This document shows, piece by piece, positions 1 to 12,100 of a stretch of DNA of 64,000 nt. The DNA is from Brasenia schreberi (Eukaryota; Streptophyta; Magnoliopsida; Nymphaeales; Cabombaceae). Within the stretch, counting starts at the first letter, position 1; every line of letters begins with the position of its first letter. The notes under the pieces were generated by a model, which ran no database searches, had not been told where the DNA came from, and worked only from the letters and a program-made list of their open reading frames with translations. Position numbers and translations under genes: made by a program. The stretch spans positions 10,967,501-11,031,500 of the forward strand of contig JAYKKT010000080.1 of the NCBI GenBank assembly GCA_036023115.1, read 5' to 3'.

Positions 1-821
1 CAACGAGCGATTTTTCCTGCGCGTCTACGGATCCAAACGGAGGAATTCCACAGCAAATATGACGATGACGACGGACAGAGGGTCATCGGTTCTCCGGCGA
101 CCGCTCTGTCATTGCCGAACGGTATTTGGCCGGGCAAGCCACGATTCAACTTTTGAATTTTGCTTTTTGTGGTTCCTTTTACTCTGGAGGGAGAAAGAGA
201 AACGACTCGGACGAGAGTGGAGAGAGATTCAACGGACAGATATCGCTTAATGAATGTCTTCAAACTACCAAAGCGCCACCGTCTAATTTTGCTCCTCACG
301 TCTTCGGCCTTCAAAACAGTGAGTATATACATATATTTAGAGAGAAAAAAAAGAAAAAGAGAATTTCATATAATATATTTTAACATGCTTATGTGTTAGC
401 AACATAGCATATCCAAATAAATTTAAATTTAAAATTAATAATTGAGATTTGTTTAAATATATTAACACTTATACATTAGGCTCTCTCTCTCTTTTCTATA
501 TATAATATTATATTGCACAAGAAAATGCATATATTTATCTATTTATTTTACATGTGTACATATGTATCTACATCTACGTAATGTGTATGCATGTATTCAG
601 TAAATTTCCTTCAAATTACTTTTTTTATAAGAATGAATGTAATGGATACGAACTTGAGTATTGAACTATCGATCTTGCACCATTCTTTAGCTAATGTGCT
701 AGAAACTAAAAAAAGTGACTTCGCGAGAGTAGTTCGACTATCAGAAGGTGCATGTATGAGTAGACGTGTTGGGGTTCCGCTTCTTCTTGTAACCCAAAAA
801 AAGAAAACATGATGATGTGAG
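1..821. other. Unassigned left edge
   Basis: No gene can be supported here. The first ~330 bases are less AT-rich than what follows and contain short open frames on both strands. On the plus strand a donor-like GTGAGT occurs near 319, and on the minus strand an open frame from about 82 runs off the left edge, so a 5' end of a gene is possible. Neither resembles a family I recognise. From 340 on the DNA is AT-rich with short simple repeats. Confidence 0.3.
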
Positions 822-932
822 AAATAGCACCAGTGGCGAGTGGTCTTAACTCATAAGTTACAGGTTGTGAGTTCGATACCAGAGGCATGCGTACCTGACT
901 TCGGCCTCCCCTTCATAAGCAGAAGAGAAAAA
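822..932 (+). mobile_element. tRNA-derived SINE copy 1
   Basis: The stretch has the two internal RNA polymerase III promoter boxes of a tRNA-like head. A box-A-like AGTGGCGAGTGG lies at 831-842 and a box-B-like GTGAGTTCGATACC at 867-880. After the head comes a short body and an A-rich end (AGAAGAGAAAAAAG). The same head (GTTGAAGGTCGTGAGTTCGATAC type) recurs at about 17100, 22540, 52670 and 52915, which supports a dispersed SINE family rather than a real tRNA gene. Element ends are approximate. Confidence 0.6.
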
Positions 933-1805
933 AGAATGCTATGAATTATGTTAGATATTGCTTAGTAGCCACGGCTTGAGTAACAGGAACTCGTGGATTC
1001 GTGTCTCGTCTCATGGCGTTAGCATAATTCGACTCTAAGGGGGAGAGGTGGAGCGATTATCGAGGGGAACATGGAAGACCGTTATAGGGATCCGGCGACC
1101 TGCGGGACCCACAGTCGTTTGCTTGTGGGGACCCTCCACAGACTCGTTATTCCCGCCGGAGAGTCGCCCACGCGGTTCTCCGAACCGATTCGCTCACCCG
1201 TCAGATTGTTTCTGATCCCTACGTTTCGTCTTCTTCGGTCCCAGAGATGAACGGCCAGGAACGGATCGTGGAGATGGGAAAAATGGTTCCAACGCCTGGC
1301 TGGAAAGCTCTGGAAAAGGCGTCAACCGTGTAAAAGCTGTAAATGGGTTGGATCTCAGTAGGGTTTGGGTGGATCAGAATCCAGCTCGGATTTCTAGAAG
1401 GGCTTAACTGGATCCGGGTCCACCACAAGCACGTGGTGGTGCTGTTCTATTGTCAGGTACGGGACAGACCCGGATCAGGTGCCGAGTCTGAGACCCGACA
1501 CGATAACACGGCCTGCTAAAACTGCAGCGGCAGGTGACTGCCAACTGTGAGCAATGTCGTAAATATCATGTCATGATTTAAAATAAGTATGATAATATCG
1601 TACGACGATATTTGAGTCCAGTTATCGAAGTACATGTGTTGTTTTCAGTATTTATCAATGCGCATGGCACTAATCATAAGGTATAATAAGTTTAGTAGCT
1701 TTTTAACTCTAGTACCTTCTTATATGGTACGATCTCATTGACTGTAAGATTTATAGCACAGTAGAATGCATCTTACGGTGCTTCACACAACAAACGCAGT
1801 TATAC
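933..1805. other. GC-richer unassigned block
   Basis: Roughly 1000-1560 is clearly richer in G and C than its surroundings. It contains a 60-codon plus-strand open frame from an ATG at 1071 and short minus-strand frames. None shows a recognisable domain and no splice structure is convincing. It could be a decayed transposon or a promoter-proximal region. Confidence 0.25.
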
Positions 1806-1806
1806 C

Positions 1807-1880
<74 letters not shown>
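1806..1880. repeat. Compound microsatellite (CT)n(AC)n(AT)n
   Basis: Three adjoining dinucleotide tracts, CT then AC then AT, form an uninterrupted 75-bp compound microsatellite. It is non-coding. Confidence 0.95.
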
Positions 1881-1883
<3 letters not shown>

Positions 1884-4489
1884 TAATACTTGACCAGTGG
1901 TTTTTTAGAATACGAGAATAATAATGTTGTCTTTAATTTTTTTTAAAACTCTATATATCATCTTCCTCGTCACTAATGCTTGACCTGTGTTTTTTTAGAA
2001 CATGAGTATAATGATGTGTTTTTAATTTTTTTTAAACTCTTAAATTTTTAAAATTTATATTTATGCTGCCAAAAAATAATCAAGAAATACCCATGATTCA
2101 ATCTTTCTATATAAATATATATATAGACAGACACACAAAGAGAGAAAAAAAATGATCCAAAACCATTGAAGGATATTTAAACTAGAAGAACAGAAAAGTA
2201 TAGTGAATATGGAGAGCATTGTTCTTTGAGTGAGTACGAAAATTTCGAGACAAAACCGAAACCTGGAACCCGTTTCAAATGTGTACATAATTTTTGTCAC
2301 ATTTCAAGTAATATTAAATACTTTATATAAATAAAAAGGTAATTAAATACACAAGTCCATCTACAGTCCAGTTAGTCATAGTTCTTTGAGTGAGTAAAAA
2401 AGGTTTTATCTCATTGCACACTTGTGCGTGCATACATACATACACATATGTCACGTTTTGATCATTAGAAAATCCAGGGTCTACGGGTCATACATATGTG
2501 GAGGGTCTCGAGGTCACACGTACCTGTTTCTTAATTTTTTTATGTGCCCGTTTTCAGGATTGTGTTTCCGGGGTTCCTGTGCAATATGAAATGCTGGCAT
2601 ATACTATTTGGAACAGCTAATGCACTGAATGTTACCTGTTTCGAAATATAAATACATTGATGCTCTTGATAATTCTTTATGGCCAATTAAATCCTTATAA
2701 AATATATTGACAATAATATGTTCTTGTCAATGCTTATAATGAAAGAATCAACCTCAACAAAGAAATCAAGAACATTATGCTATGGATATTTCTCTCTGTC
2801 ATCCTAAGTAGACACGTCTGATTCCGGTTTGCCTAAAAACTGGAACCGGTAGCTAACCATCTCAGCGCTGATTCCAGTTCCGGTCTAGGAACCGCTGGCG
2901 TGGTTTCCATTTTATTTTTTTTAAATAAGGGTAATGAGTCCTTTAAGAGTCAAATTCCTCATCAATTACAATGGTAGAGAGCTTCTTGTCGTTGAGCTAC
3001 CAATCTCTTTGTGACGAAGGGTTTTCGTAAAATATTCAAAACATAGTTAGCGACGATTCGGAACCATCAGTTTCGATCTCGGTTTCCAAAAACCATGGAC
3101 CCTAACTGAATTGGAGGGTCCTTGATTCTGGTTACCGCTACGACCGTTTGGTTAAAACTGCCATACTGATTCCAAACCAGCCATGTCTAATCAACTAAGT
3201 TTAATGATATTTCTCTGCCAAACCCAGCTAACTTAATTATCAATTAAGTTTAATGGGTCTTAGACATGCATAGGCTCCTAACCAACTAGCACAATCAAGC
3301 CTAAGGATAACTTGGGAAAATGGCCAAGTAGGGGAGGTTAGTGAGTAGGTAAGGTTTCAGGCCAAGTTGATGAACTTTACATTCATGATGGCTCATGCAA
3401 ATTGAACTAACTAGGTCTAGTCCTTGTTGGGGTTTCAAATTAAATTTGGTCTCTTAAATCGGATTCTAAATCGTATGGCCTCGTAGATTTTATCGGATTT
3501 GGATCGGTTCTACTATTCTGAAACTTATCATATCGTATCGTGTCTTATATTGCTAGTCTACCCAAAATTGAGTATCAGATCAATTCGAAATCGAATACAG
3601 AACCCAACCGAGGCACAGCCTGGAACGCCCATGTTATGTTCACCTAGACATCCCTGGAACCGCCAATTCTGGTTGAAGTCCTGAACCGCCTGGAACTGAT
3701 AAAAAACATCGAAACATCGACATTTTAAAGGAAAAGATTTAAAATTTCTGGAAGCAGACATTTGAAACTGCCGGTTCTAGTTTTGAACGGGTTTTGCTTC
3801 TACCTTTCATGAAACCAGAAGCAAATTGGGTGGTCTCCAGTTTTTGGTCTGGTTTCATCAGTTGCAACCAGTTCTTGACCCGGTTCAGTTCTGATTGGAA
3901 ACACTAGACTGATTCCAAATGGGCCATGTCTATGTTCACCCAAAGTAACATCACAAATTCGTTCCGTGGCGGATCTAGAAACTCTTTAGGGTGAGACGAA
4001 TCACCCCTTGAATGGTCTCAGGTGGGACGAAGTATGTATTACAGCCCATGGATTTCACCGTGGATTATAAACCTTAAGTTTATTTTTGAAATTTCAGGTG
4101 GGGTGAAGCCCCCACCTCGGCTCAATGTAGATCTACCACTGCGTTCAGGTTGACCTGTTTTGGACATTAACATGAAATGACACGACACAAAAACTCGATC
4201 TCAATCGACGTCCAACCAACTCAATTCCTGCTTAGTTGTAAAGAAGCTTGCATGGATAAAGGGGAATTTTAAAATTCATACACATTATACACCTAACTAA
4301 AAGCATGATATTCCTGTCATTTCAATTCATTTATAATTGTCATGTGGGGCACAAAAGTATCAAATATGTCGTTTTTTTATAACCACACTAGGGTAGTCAT
4401 CACATGTCCTGGCAATAAATTAAACCTGACCCGCATTGGACCCGACCCAATTAATTGACCAAAAAAACAGGCCATCATTGAAATTTTGT
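1881..4489. other. AT-rich gene-less region with degenerate ACCGG-type motifs
   Basis: No gene is seen. Between about 2815-3200 and 3590-3940 there are repeated variants of words such as GGAACCGG, GGTTCCG, GATTCCA and CCATGTCTA. These suggest an old, highly diverged repeat. A shared phrase 'ctgattccaaa..gccatgtct' occurs near 3165 and near 3910. I could not define terminal repeats or a coding remnant. Confidence 0.4.
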
Positions 4490-5170
4490 ATGCCAGACCC
4501 GAACAATACCTGAACCCAAAGCCATACCACATATAAATAATATGAGCAATTAAAAGACGACCTTGATCCAACCCGTTGAGATTCTATATAACAACCATGA
4601 ATATGATACCGTTCCTCCATACTTTCATATTATATTTCCCAATCTCTTTTATATAATCTTTTATAATAATGAAAGACCCATAAACTTGACTCAACTAATA
4701 CCCGAACCCGAAATTAATAATGTGGGCGAATAAGAAAGAGCCGACATAATCCAACCCATCGACAGGCCATTAGCGAAGAATATGACACTGTTCCTTCGTT
4801 CTTTTCTTATTATATTTCCAAGTTCCTTTTAATAATGAAAGCTCCATCAACTTGATTAGTGATTCAGCTAATAGCTGAACCCAAACCCATATCTGAATAT
4901 TAATAATGTAAGCACTAAGAACCAAGCTGATCAACTATTAATTACAATAACAATACTATTTCCTCGACACTTTCTTACTATATTTTAAATTTTATTTTAT
5001 ATAAGCTCCATCAACTTGATTAGTTAGTAGAATAATACCTGAACCCGAACCCAATACATATTAATAATGGGGGAAAACAAGACCCGACCGAGATCCGATC
5101 CATTAACAGGCTATTAATGATGAGCGCGGTGCTGTTCCCTCTATCCTTTTCTTCCTTATATTGCCAAATG
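4490..5170. repeat. Degenerate ~165-bp tandem repeat, about four units
   Basis: Four diverged units follow each other, visible as repeats of 'CATCAACTTGA', 'CCTGAACCCGAACCC', 'ATTAATAATG', a 'GATCCAACCCATTAACAGGC' theme and 'CTGTTCC...TTTC...TATATTNCCAA'. The CATCAACTTGA-type word recurs near 4680, 4846 and 5007, giving a period of about 162-169 bp. Part of the unit is a chain of CCCGAACCC words, which recur singly around 5240-5340 and 5860-5950. Confidence 0.6.
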
Positions 5171-5514
5171 AAAAGAGAGTCAAAATGCCATCGGTTTGAC
5201 TATCCGATAAAGGCCTGTTAGAACTACGGGTGTCAATTTTAAACCTGACCCAAACCTGTCACGAACCGTGACTGGGGTTAGCACCCCGTGTTGGGTCCAT
5301 GTCGTTCAAAAGTGACACAACAAAAGATGGGGTCAGGACCTCATTGACCAGAACCCTACCTGAAATGTATATATTGATGATGTATACCAACTACATATAT
5401 TTATATTTAACAACAGTACACATTTACATTATATATAATATGGAAAATGTAAATCATTAATATATATTCAAATCAATCTCAACCATGTAATTAAGAAGAT
5501 TGAATGATAAAGAT

Positions 5515-5795
5515 GTAAAAATAAAAAGTGAAAATTATATGTAGGGGAAAAGTACTTCAAAAAAGTACATATTCTTTTTCATTTTTTTATTTTCAATTTC
5601 AACGATAAACGACTTTTTATTTATGAGTATGCATCCTCTAACTTTAAAAAGTGAAAACTAGGTGTGTGGAGAGGGAGGAGGAGGGAACAAATACCTCAAG
5701 AAGGTACATATTCTTTTTTATTTTTTTTATTTTCAATTTCAACCATACATCACTTTATTTATATGAGTAGTTTGCATCCTCTAACTTTCTTTATA
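5515..5795. repeat. Imperfect ~140-bp tandem duplication
   Basis: Two neighbouring copies share 'aaaaagtgaaaa', 'aagtacatattcttttt', 'tattttcaatttcaac' and 'gcatcctctaacttt'. The second copy is followed by a short AT and GA simple repeat. It is non-coding. Confidence 0.65.
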
Positions 5796-6640
5796 TATAT
5801 ATAAGAGAGAGAGAGAGAGAGGAGATTTGATTATGTATATGGATGGGGTTGTAGCCGGGTCGACCAGGACCAAACCTGGTCATGTCCGGGTATTAAAAAC
5901 GAACCAAACAAAAAACAGATCAGGGTTTGAGCAACTTTTTAACCTGAACCCGATTTGCCACCCGTGTTGGACGCAAGCTTTGCTGATTAAGAAGATGGAC
6001 CACAATGAAGATTGCGAATATCATCCATGTGGCCGACCCGACCCCACTTGAAAAGTGAGAAGGCGGCCCGCCTGTCTAATTCAATTGACCATTAAAAACC
6101 ATAGTGATTTCTTTTTATGAAGCTGGCAACTAATTTGATCAAACATTTGGCCCACTTTGAGGATCAATTCAATTGAAGCAAGCATGCCATGTGAGTTCAA
6201 AAAAACAATCAGCAAAGATAGTTCAAAGGATGTTTGAAAATCGTGCAAGGCAACAATTATCGAGTAGCATCAGCACCATCTCTTTCATCAAGATGCTTGA
6301 CTCGCATAAGCGATATAGTTTTCCCGTGTACGTAACGGGTGGGTATGCAACGGCTAGAAAAGTATTATTTGAAATGTGTGCTAGTACGTATTGACACATC
6401 CTTCTGGTGCTAATTGGCATGTATGATCTGTGCAAAGCCCTCATGGCAAATTGATGTGTTCGAGTCGTGTCATTCTATGTTGGTGTCATAGGTTAATCTG
6501 GATGGTATTCAACTTTACTTCTGTTAACTTGGGTGGACATGAACAGTCTTTTCGGGTTGTATTCATGTCGGATGTTATAGTATTGTGTTTGTTCCATGTC
6601 ATTTATGTTCTTGTAGAGCCGGAAGTACGGTCCAATTTCT

Positions 6641-6817
6641 AGGTGATTAAGCACCAAATCACAAACATATAACGTATTTCTGGATGATATTCAACTTTAT
6701 GTTCGTGTATGCGGTTTGTCTCTAGTCTTGTATTCCAAGCCCTAGCTATCAGTCACCAGGCCTCACAAAATGATTTTTAGGTGATTAAGCACCAAATCAC
6801 AAACATATAACGTATAT
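6641..6817. repeat. 37-bp direct repeat, 138 bp apart
   Basis: A 37-bp word beginning AGGTGATTAAGCACC occurs at 6641 and again at 6779 with no mismatch that I can see. A neighbouring phrase 'ctggatg(g/a)tattcaacttta' is also duplicated (about 6498 and 6680), so a larger local duplication is likely. Confidence 0.7.
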
Positions 6818-7271
6818 GTATATGTACATGTACATATACAACACAAATACATATACCTATGTTGCCTTATACTTAGATGCATCATTTTCATTCATCTGAC
6901 CCAATCCAATCCACTTATGGAGCATAGAATGTTTAGGTGGCTTAAAAGTTCATTAAGCTATGCCTTTCAATACAAAACCACGGCTTTTGTATTATACCTT
7001 AGGAAACTTATAATGATGGTAATATTATATACTATTGTTTCCTTACTTTTACATCTCAACTTCTTGGTCTAAAAAAAATAGTTGAGCATTAAATTTAAAA
7101 TACAAGTACAATGGTACTTTTAATTTAGATCTTTACTTCTTATGATGCCAATCAAACTGGCCAGAGGTTTGAGTATATTTTAACATGAATGGAGCTTGCA
7201 CATAGAGAGTCTTAAATGTATAATATTTGTTGATGTATAATCTTACCTAAACATCTCTATAATTATATTTT

Positions 7272-7356
7272 TGAGATCAATAATTGAGATTTGAATTAAA
7301 AGTATACAAAAATATAATTATACTTTTAATTCAAATGTCAACCATTAATCTCAAAG
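7272..7356. repeat. Perfect-stem foldback (18-bp arms, 12-nt loop)
   Basis: The arm at 7289-7306 (ATTTGAATTAAAAGTATA) is the exact reverse complement of 7319-7336. Beyond it, TGAGATCAATAATTGAG on the left pairs imperfectly with the right flank, extending the stem to about 35 bp. It may be a miniature foldback element or a transcribed hairpin; there is no further evidence of function. Confidence 0.75.
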
Positions 7357-7544
7357 ATCAAATAGTGAAATATATATACATATATATACTTGTTAGATTC
7401 TTATTCATGCTATACTAATTAAGATAAAGTTGGTTCCTAAAAAAAAGTACAATATGTACTTTTCCGTTATTACTTTTTTTTTCAAAACATCCACCTATCC
7501 AATCGAATTGATTTGGTTCATATTGATGAACTAGCAACTCTCTC

Positions 7545-7548
<4 letters not shown>

Positions 7549-7604
<56 letters not shown>
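7549..7604. repeat. (TA)n microsatellite
   Basis: This is an uninterrupted TA tract of 56 bp. A second AT tract of nearly the same length lies ~190 bp downstream. Confidence 0.97.
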
Positions 7605-7605
<1 letters not shown>

Positions 7606-7784
7606 CCACTATCATATCATCCAGCAAGCTACACTAGTGTCGTCGGTAGATAAAGGTCTGCCAATCCCATTGGCGTGGCTATCCTCAGGCAGCACAGCCC
7701 TCGCTGCCGGAGGTCAATCCTTCTGTCCTACCGTATCGACCAACTCATGTGGTTGATTATAAAGAAACAGATTTTGTAGGATCT

Positions 7785-7791
<7 letters not shown>

Positions 7792-7849
<58 letters not shown>
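7792..7849. repeat. (AT)n microsatellite
   Basis: This is an uninterrupted AT tract of about 58 bp, the right-hand partner of the tract at 7549-7604. The ~190 bp between the two are GC-richer and unassigned. Confidence 0.97.
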
Positions 7850-7851
<2 letters not shown>

Positions 7852-9154
7852 TAAGTGTGTAATAGTTAATAACTGAATTTGCATGTGTAGGTAGCCAAAA
7901 CTCATAGTTTGACCGATCTGAACGTCAGGAATGAGCACGAAATTATGAGGTAAGTTGCCTTCTCATTTGACTGAGAGCTGGGAGTGAGGCGGATGTCTTT
8001 CACTTACAACTGTCAAACGAAGCCCCCCACCTAATTGTCAACGAACCAAACGTCCCAACACTTGCTGTTCGTTATCTGTACAATCTTATTAATCATAAAA
8101 TCTTCATGCATTACTGATGTTCAGCATATTAATTAAAAGAAAAAGAGCGTTTTTAATATTTCCATGCAACACGAAGAACAGCTAAATGCTTTTAGAATAA
8201 TCATTCTTGTTAGGTTAAGAGATTCAAATGCTTAATCTATTTTAAAGATATGGATAATCCATACTTCTTGAAAGTAGGTTTAGATTAAATGTTCAATACT
8301 CTTTAAGCGTAGACGTAGATTTGGATCCATACTTCTTTAGTTTTTCTCTACATTATTTAATATCCAAGTGCATTTCTTAATTGCTTCTGGCCTTCTTGCT
8401 TTACTGTCTCCGGTACCTCCGTATAAAACCTAAATTAAGATTCAGCTCTGTGATATGAGACCGGGTTTGTATCTTGATTTAGCGTCAAGCTTTCACACTA
8501 CATGAGTACACAAAAAATTAGGTGAACTTCATGCGCATGCGCATGTACGCACACACACAAAGCAAGGCAGAATTGTTTCACCAAAATTCTTAGCGACTTA
8601 TTTATTAGTTGGATAATAATCGGCATACCAAATCTAACCAGGTGAAGGTCAAGATTGCAGCCAAACATGAGCTGTTCGCCACCCTGTTGATATTTTTTTA
8701 AGAAATTTATTAATTGATAGAATCAGAATTATATCATTGAATTTTTTCTTTTAATTAAAGGAGAAGTTTCGATGGTACACTATATATCAGTGGCTTCACT
8801 CAAAAGAAAAACTTGCATTTTTAGAAGCATGTTTCAGAAACTAGGAAAAGTTCAAACAAGTTATAGAGGCATGAGAAGGAAAAGGCTGAACCAAAAGCTC
8901 AGATGGAGATCCCCCAAAAATAGTATGTCACCAAGAGTACTTGATTCTACCACCATTTCATCCTTCCATTTACTTGATTCTACCACCATTTCATCCTTCC
9001 AGTTAAAATATGACCCTTGCTATTTCATTTCATGTAAAAGACACAATACGTTTAAGAAACATACATATATATAGCTAAAACGTTTGTAGTGTCATTGAAT
9101 ATCTGATATAGACTATCACCAGTTCCAGAATCTATGATTTTATCTATGCCGTTG
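7850..9154. other. Downstream flank of the FAD monooxygenase gene
   Basis: No separate gene is seen. The 3' untranslated region of the minus-strand FAD gene should lie just left of 9155. At 8938-9002 a ~32-bp unit (TTGATTCTACCACCATTTCA...) is present twice in tandem. An open frame of 100 codons on the plus strand spans this repeat and looks accidental. Confidence 0.4.
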
Positions 9155-12100
9155 TCACGAAGAGGGCAGTGGTTGAACATCAGAAGGCAGAGGAGCTCCT
9201 CCAAAGAATGGCATATTCTTCTGTAACAGGCCGATGCAGTTCTCTGTGGTTTGATCCTTCCAGTGAAAACCACGTCCAGGATCACAATGATCTAGGCCTT
9301 GCTTCTGACGTCCCAATTGCCGGGAGTGCAGAACTTGTTGAGAGATCACGGGAAGCCGAAGTTTCTCGTACTCTTTCAGTGCCACACTCAAGTTAGACAC
9401 GCCATATTTCTCAATGCACTGGCCTAAAGTGGCTGCATCAACAATTGACATATTAGTGCTTCTTAGGCCATGAGGTGTTGTAGGGTGTGCTGCATCCCCT
9501 ACCAACACAACATTATCCCAATGTAACTTTTGGAGAGGATCACTGTCATATATGACATTGATGAAAGGGTCCATGGTCTCCTTCATGACCTTTGCCAGCG
9601 CAGGAACCCAAACCTTCTCTGCCTCTGCATGCATATTCTTCAGCATTTGATCGCTTACTCTGATGGTAACTGAGTTTCCCTGCATCAAGCAGGCTAGAAA
9701 GTGTTTTGCAAGTTTTATGGCAGAAGAAGTAAAACTTAGTGGAACTGAAAAACAGTGGACAGGGATCAGATCCTCTACAGAGTATAGGAACTCACGGCAT
9801 CAGCAGTTACAAAAACATAAAATTAATTCCGTGAGTATGTCGCGACATTTAGAAAAGCTGCAAGATTTTCATTTTAGTGCACACTTTTAACTAGGTAGTC
9901 GCATTAGTACAAGTGTATTTGCCTTTAAATTGTTCGTTAGCTACATATATCATGTACAGTCTCATATGATTTGAAGGATATAAACTAATTCTGACACAAG
10001 GTGTATTGTATGACAGCAATAGAATATTCATCAAAAGTCATGAGTTTGGTGATGTTCAGTCACAGTAGTAATGCACATCTTATTACCTATAGTACGCCTT
10101 CATTTAAATCATGTAAATTTATAGATTTTACAATGCAAATAAGCAACACCACTTATTTGAATCTCTTAAACATAGTCTAAAGTTTAACTCTAATAGGATA
10201 AAAGGTCATGTCCTTCCAGTATGACGACCCTCGTCTGATACTACATGTATTTAAAGTTTAAGCATTTCTCTGAGTTAAGGTTTTTAATGTTCCTATTTTA
10301 TATGTTACCACTTCGTCTTGGAAACTAAGAGAGACGTTTTCATGGTCTTTGTGCAAAAGGGCATTCAGTTTATAAGCAACACTTGGACAAATTATGAGTA
10401 TCAAGCTGTTATAATCTATTTAGTTAGAGAACTGTTGGAATTCGAAAATAGCATAACGGAAGATCAAACAACAAAGATTAAGAACATTGAGGAGAAAAAA
10501 TGGGAGATCGAAGGAGGGGGCAGACCTCCAATGAAGGCCCCCCCCTCTCTTTCTCTCTTTCTTAATATCAACATCTTAACCCTAATACAAAACGTCCAAC
10601 CCTTATATAATGGGCTGTAAAACAGAAAATAACCAAAATGCCCTTAGTACTATGACAATTACAATAATACCTAAAACATCAAAATTAATAAAACTGATAC
10701 TAAAAGCATATTCTTCAACACCCCTCCTCAAGTTGGGAGTGATATACTTCGAACTCCAAACTTGCCAAAAAACTATTTTTTTTTTCCGGATTTTCTCAGC
10801 CCTCTTGGTTGTGTGCTTTTCAGCAACCTTCCTGGCTGCAACATTCTTCATCAACCTTCATGGCTGTTCTTCAGCAGCTTCTTGGCTACAACAACTTCAA
10901 CTCAGCCTTCATGACTAGTCATCTTCAGCAACTTCTTTGGCTGTAACATCATCAACTCAGCCTTCATGGCTAGTCATCTTCAGCAGCTTTTTTGGCTGCA
11001 ACATCTTCAACTTAGCTGTTTGAATACTCTTCCCAAAATGGAGATGAAGAACCCTTTATAACTATCACCCTGCAACTTCTACTCCTTGTTAACTTATAAC
11101 TTTTAGAACTGGCAAATCCTTCAATGCTTGGCCAGTGCAATGATTCGTCAGGATAAGGACTATATGAATTTTCTGAAAATTTCTTCATATTGTGAAGATT
11201 TATGGTCTAATGAAGAAATAGAGGAATCTGTTAGACATATATCTTTCAACTGCACATTGCTTGGCATACTCTCGGAGATGTCCCTATCATCACACGTCAC
11301 CAATGGTTCCACTGTCGGTTCTTATTCCAAGGAGAAGGTCTTGACGTAAAGTGTCCAATCTGTACTCGGTTCATCTGCCTGGATGCATCTAACATCTTTA
11401 ATCTCTATTTCAGAATCTTCATAGGAATATGTGAAACTCTAGTCCTAATTAAAACGTGTGACTAATATAGCTGATTTAGGACTAGCAGGAAGAGAAGAAG
11501 AATCTTTATTGTAATCAATATGACTTTCTTGCTTTTTAGGAGGACAAATACACGACTCAACATGATTTTCTCCAGTACTTGGATCCATACTTATGTAGCC
11601 CGCATCATTCACTTCCAAATCCGGAAATGAAGTTACTGCTTCAAAGTCAAAATTAAGACCTTGGTATCCATCATAAGACTCTGAAATAGAAAGCACATCT
11701 TCACATAAATTCAATGTATCAGGAACCGAAGCACCACATAATTCCACCCATGTTCTTCAAAGCTGATCATTGGCTATAACTTGAAGTAAATTCTCAAGCA
11801 CACACATTCATCATATACTATTGCCTATCTTCTGCAATTTTTTTCTTCTTCAATTTTCAACCCTCTTGAACATCAAACACTTGATGCACAAGCAAATATA
11901 TCTCTTAGGCATTGAATCAAACACTGGATGTGCATGTTAATAATCTCTTCCTGAGCATTTCATCGAACACTTGAAGTGCAGGTAACATCTCGGAGCCTCC
12001 TGCTCTCACCTGCTTAAAGAAAAGGATTTGAACCACCACTCGCAAGGGAGCCTATCGTTCTGTGTAGCATGCATGCTTGCCTCAGCCGACAATTTCTTGC

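Noticed and set aside
126..399. Overlapping plus-strand open frames near the left edge
   Set aside because: Three frames are open at once over the same 250 bp with no recognisable domain; only a donor-like site supports any of them.
822..932. Genuine tRNA gene at the SINE heads
   Set aside because: No complete cloverleaf or anticodon arm can be formed by eye and the heads are followed by SINE-like bodies and A-rich ends.
1071..1250. 60-codon frame starting ATGGAAGACCG in the GC-richer block
   Set aside because: Arginine- and proline-rich composition follows from local GC content; no family similarity or splice signals.
7415..7938. Tyrosine/isoleucine-rich minus-strand ORFs
   Set aside because: They are translations of TA microsatellites; the same applies to ORFs at 32257-32642, 33960-34423 and 37954-38421.
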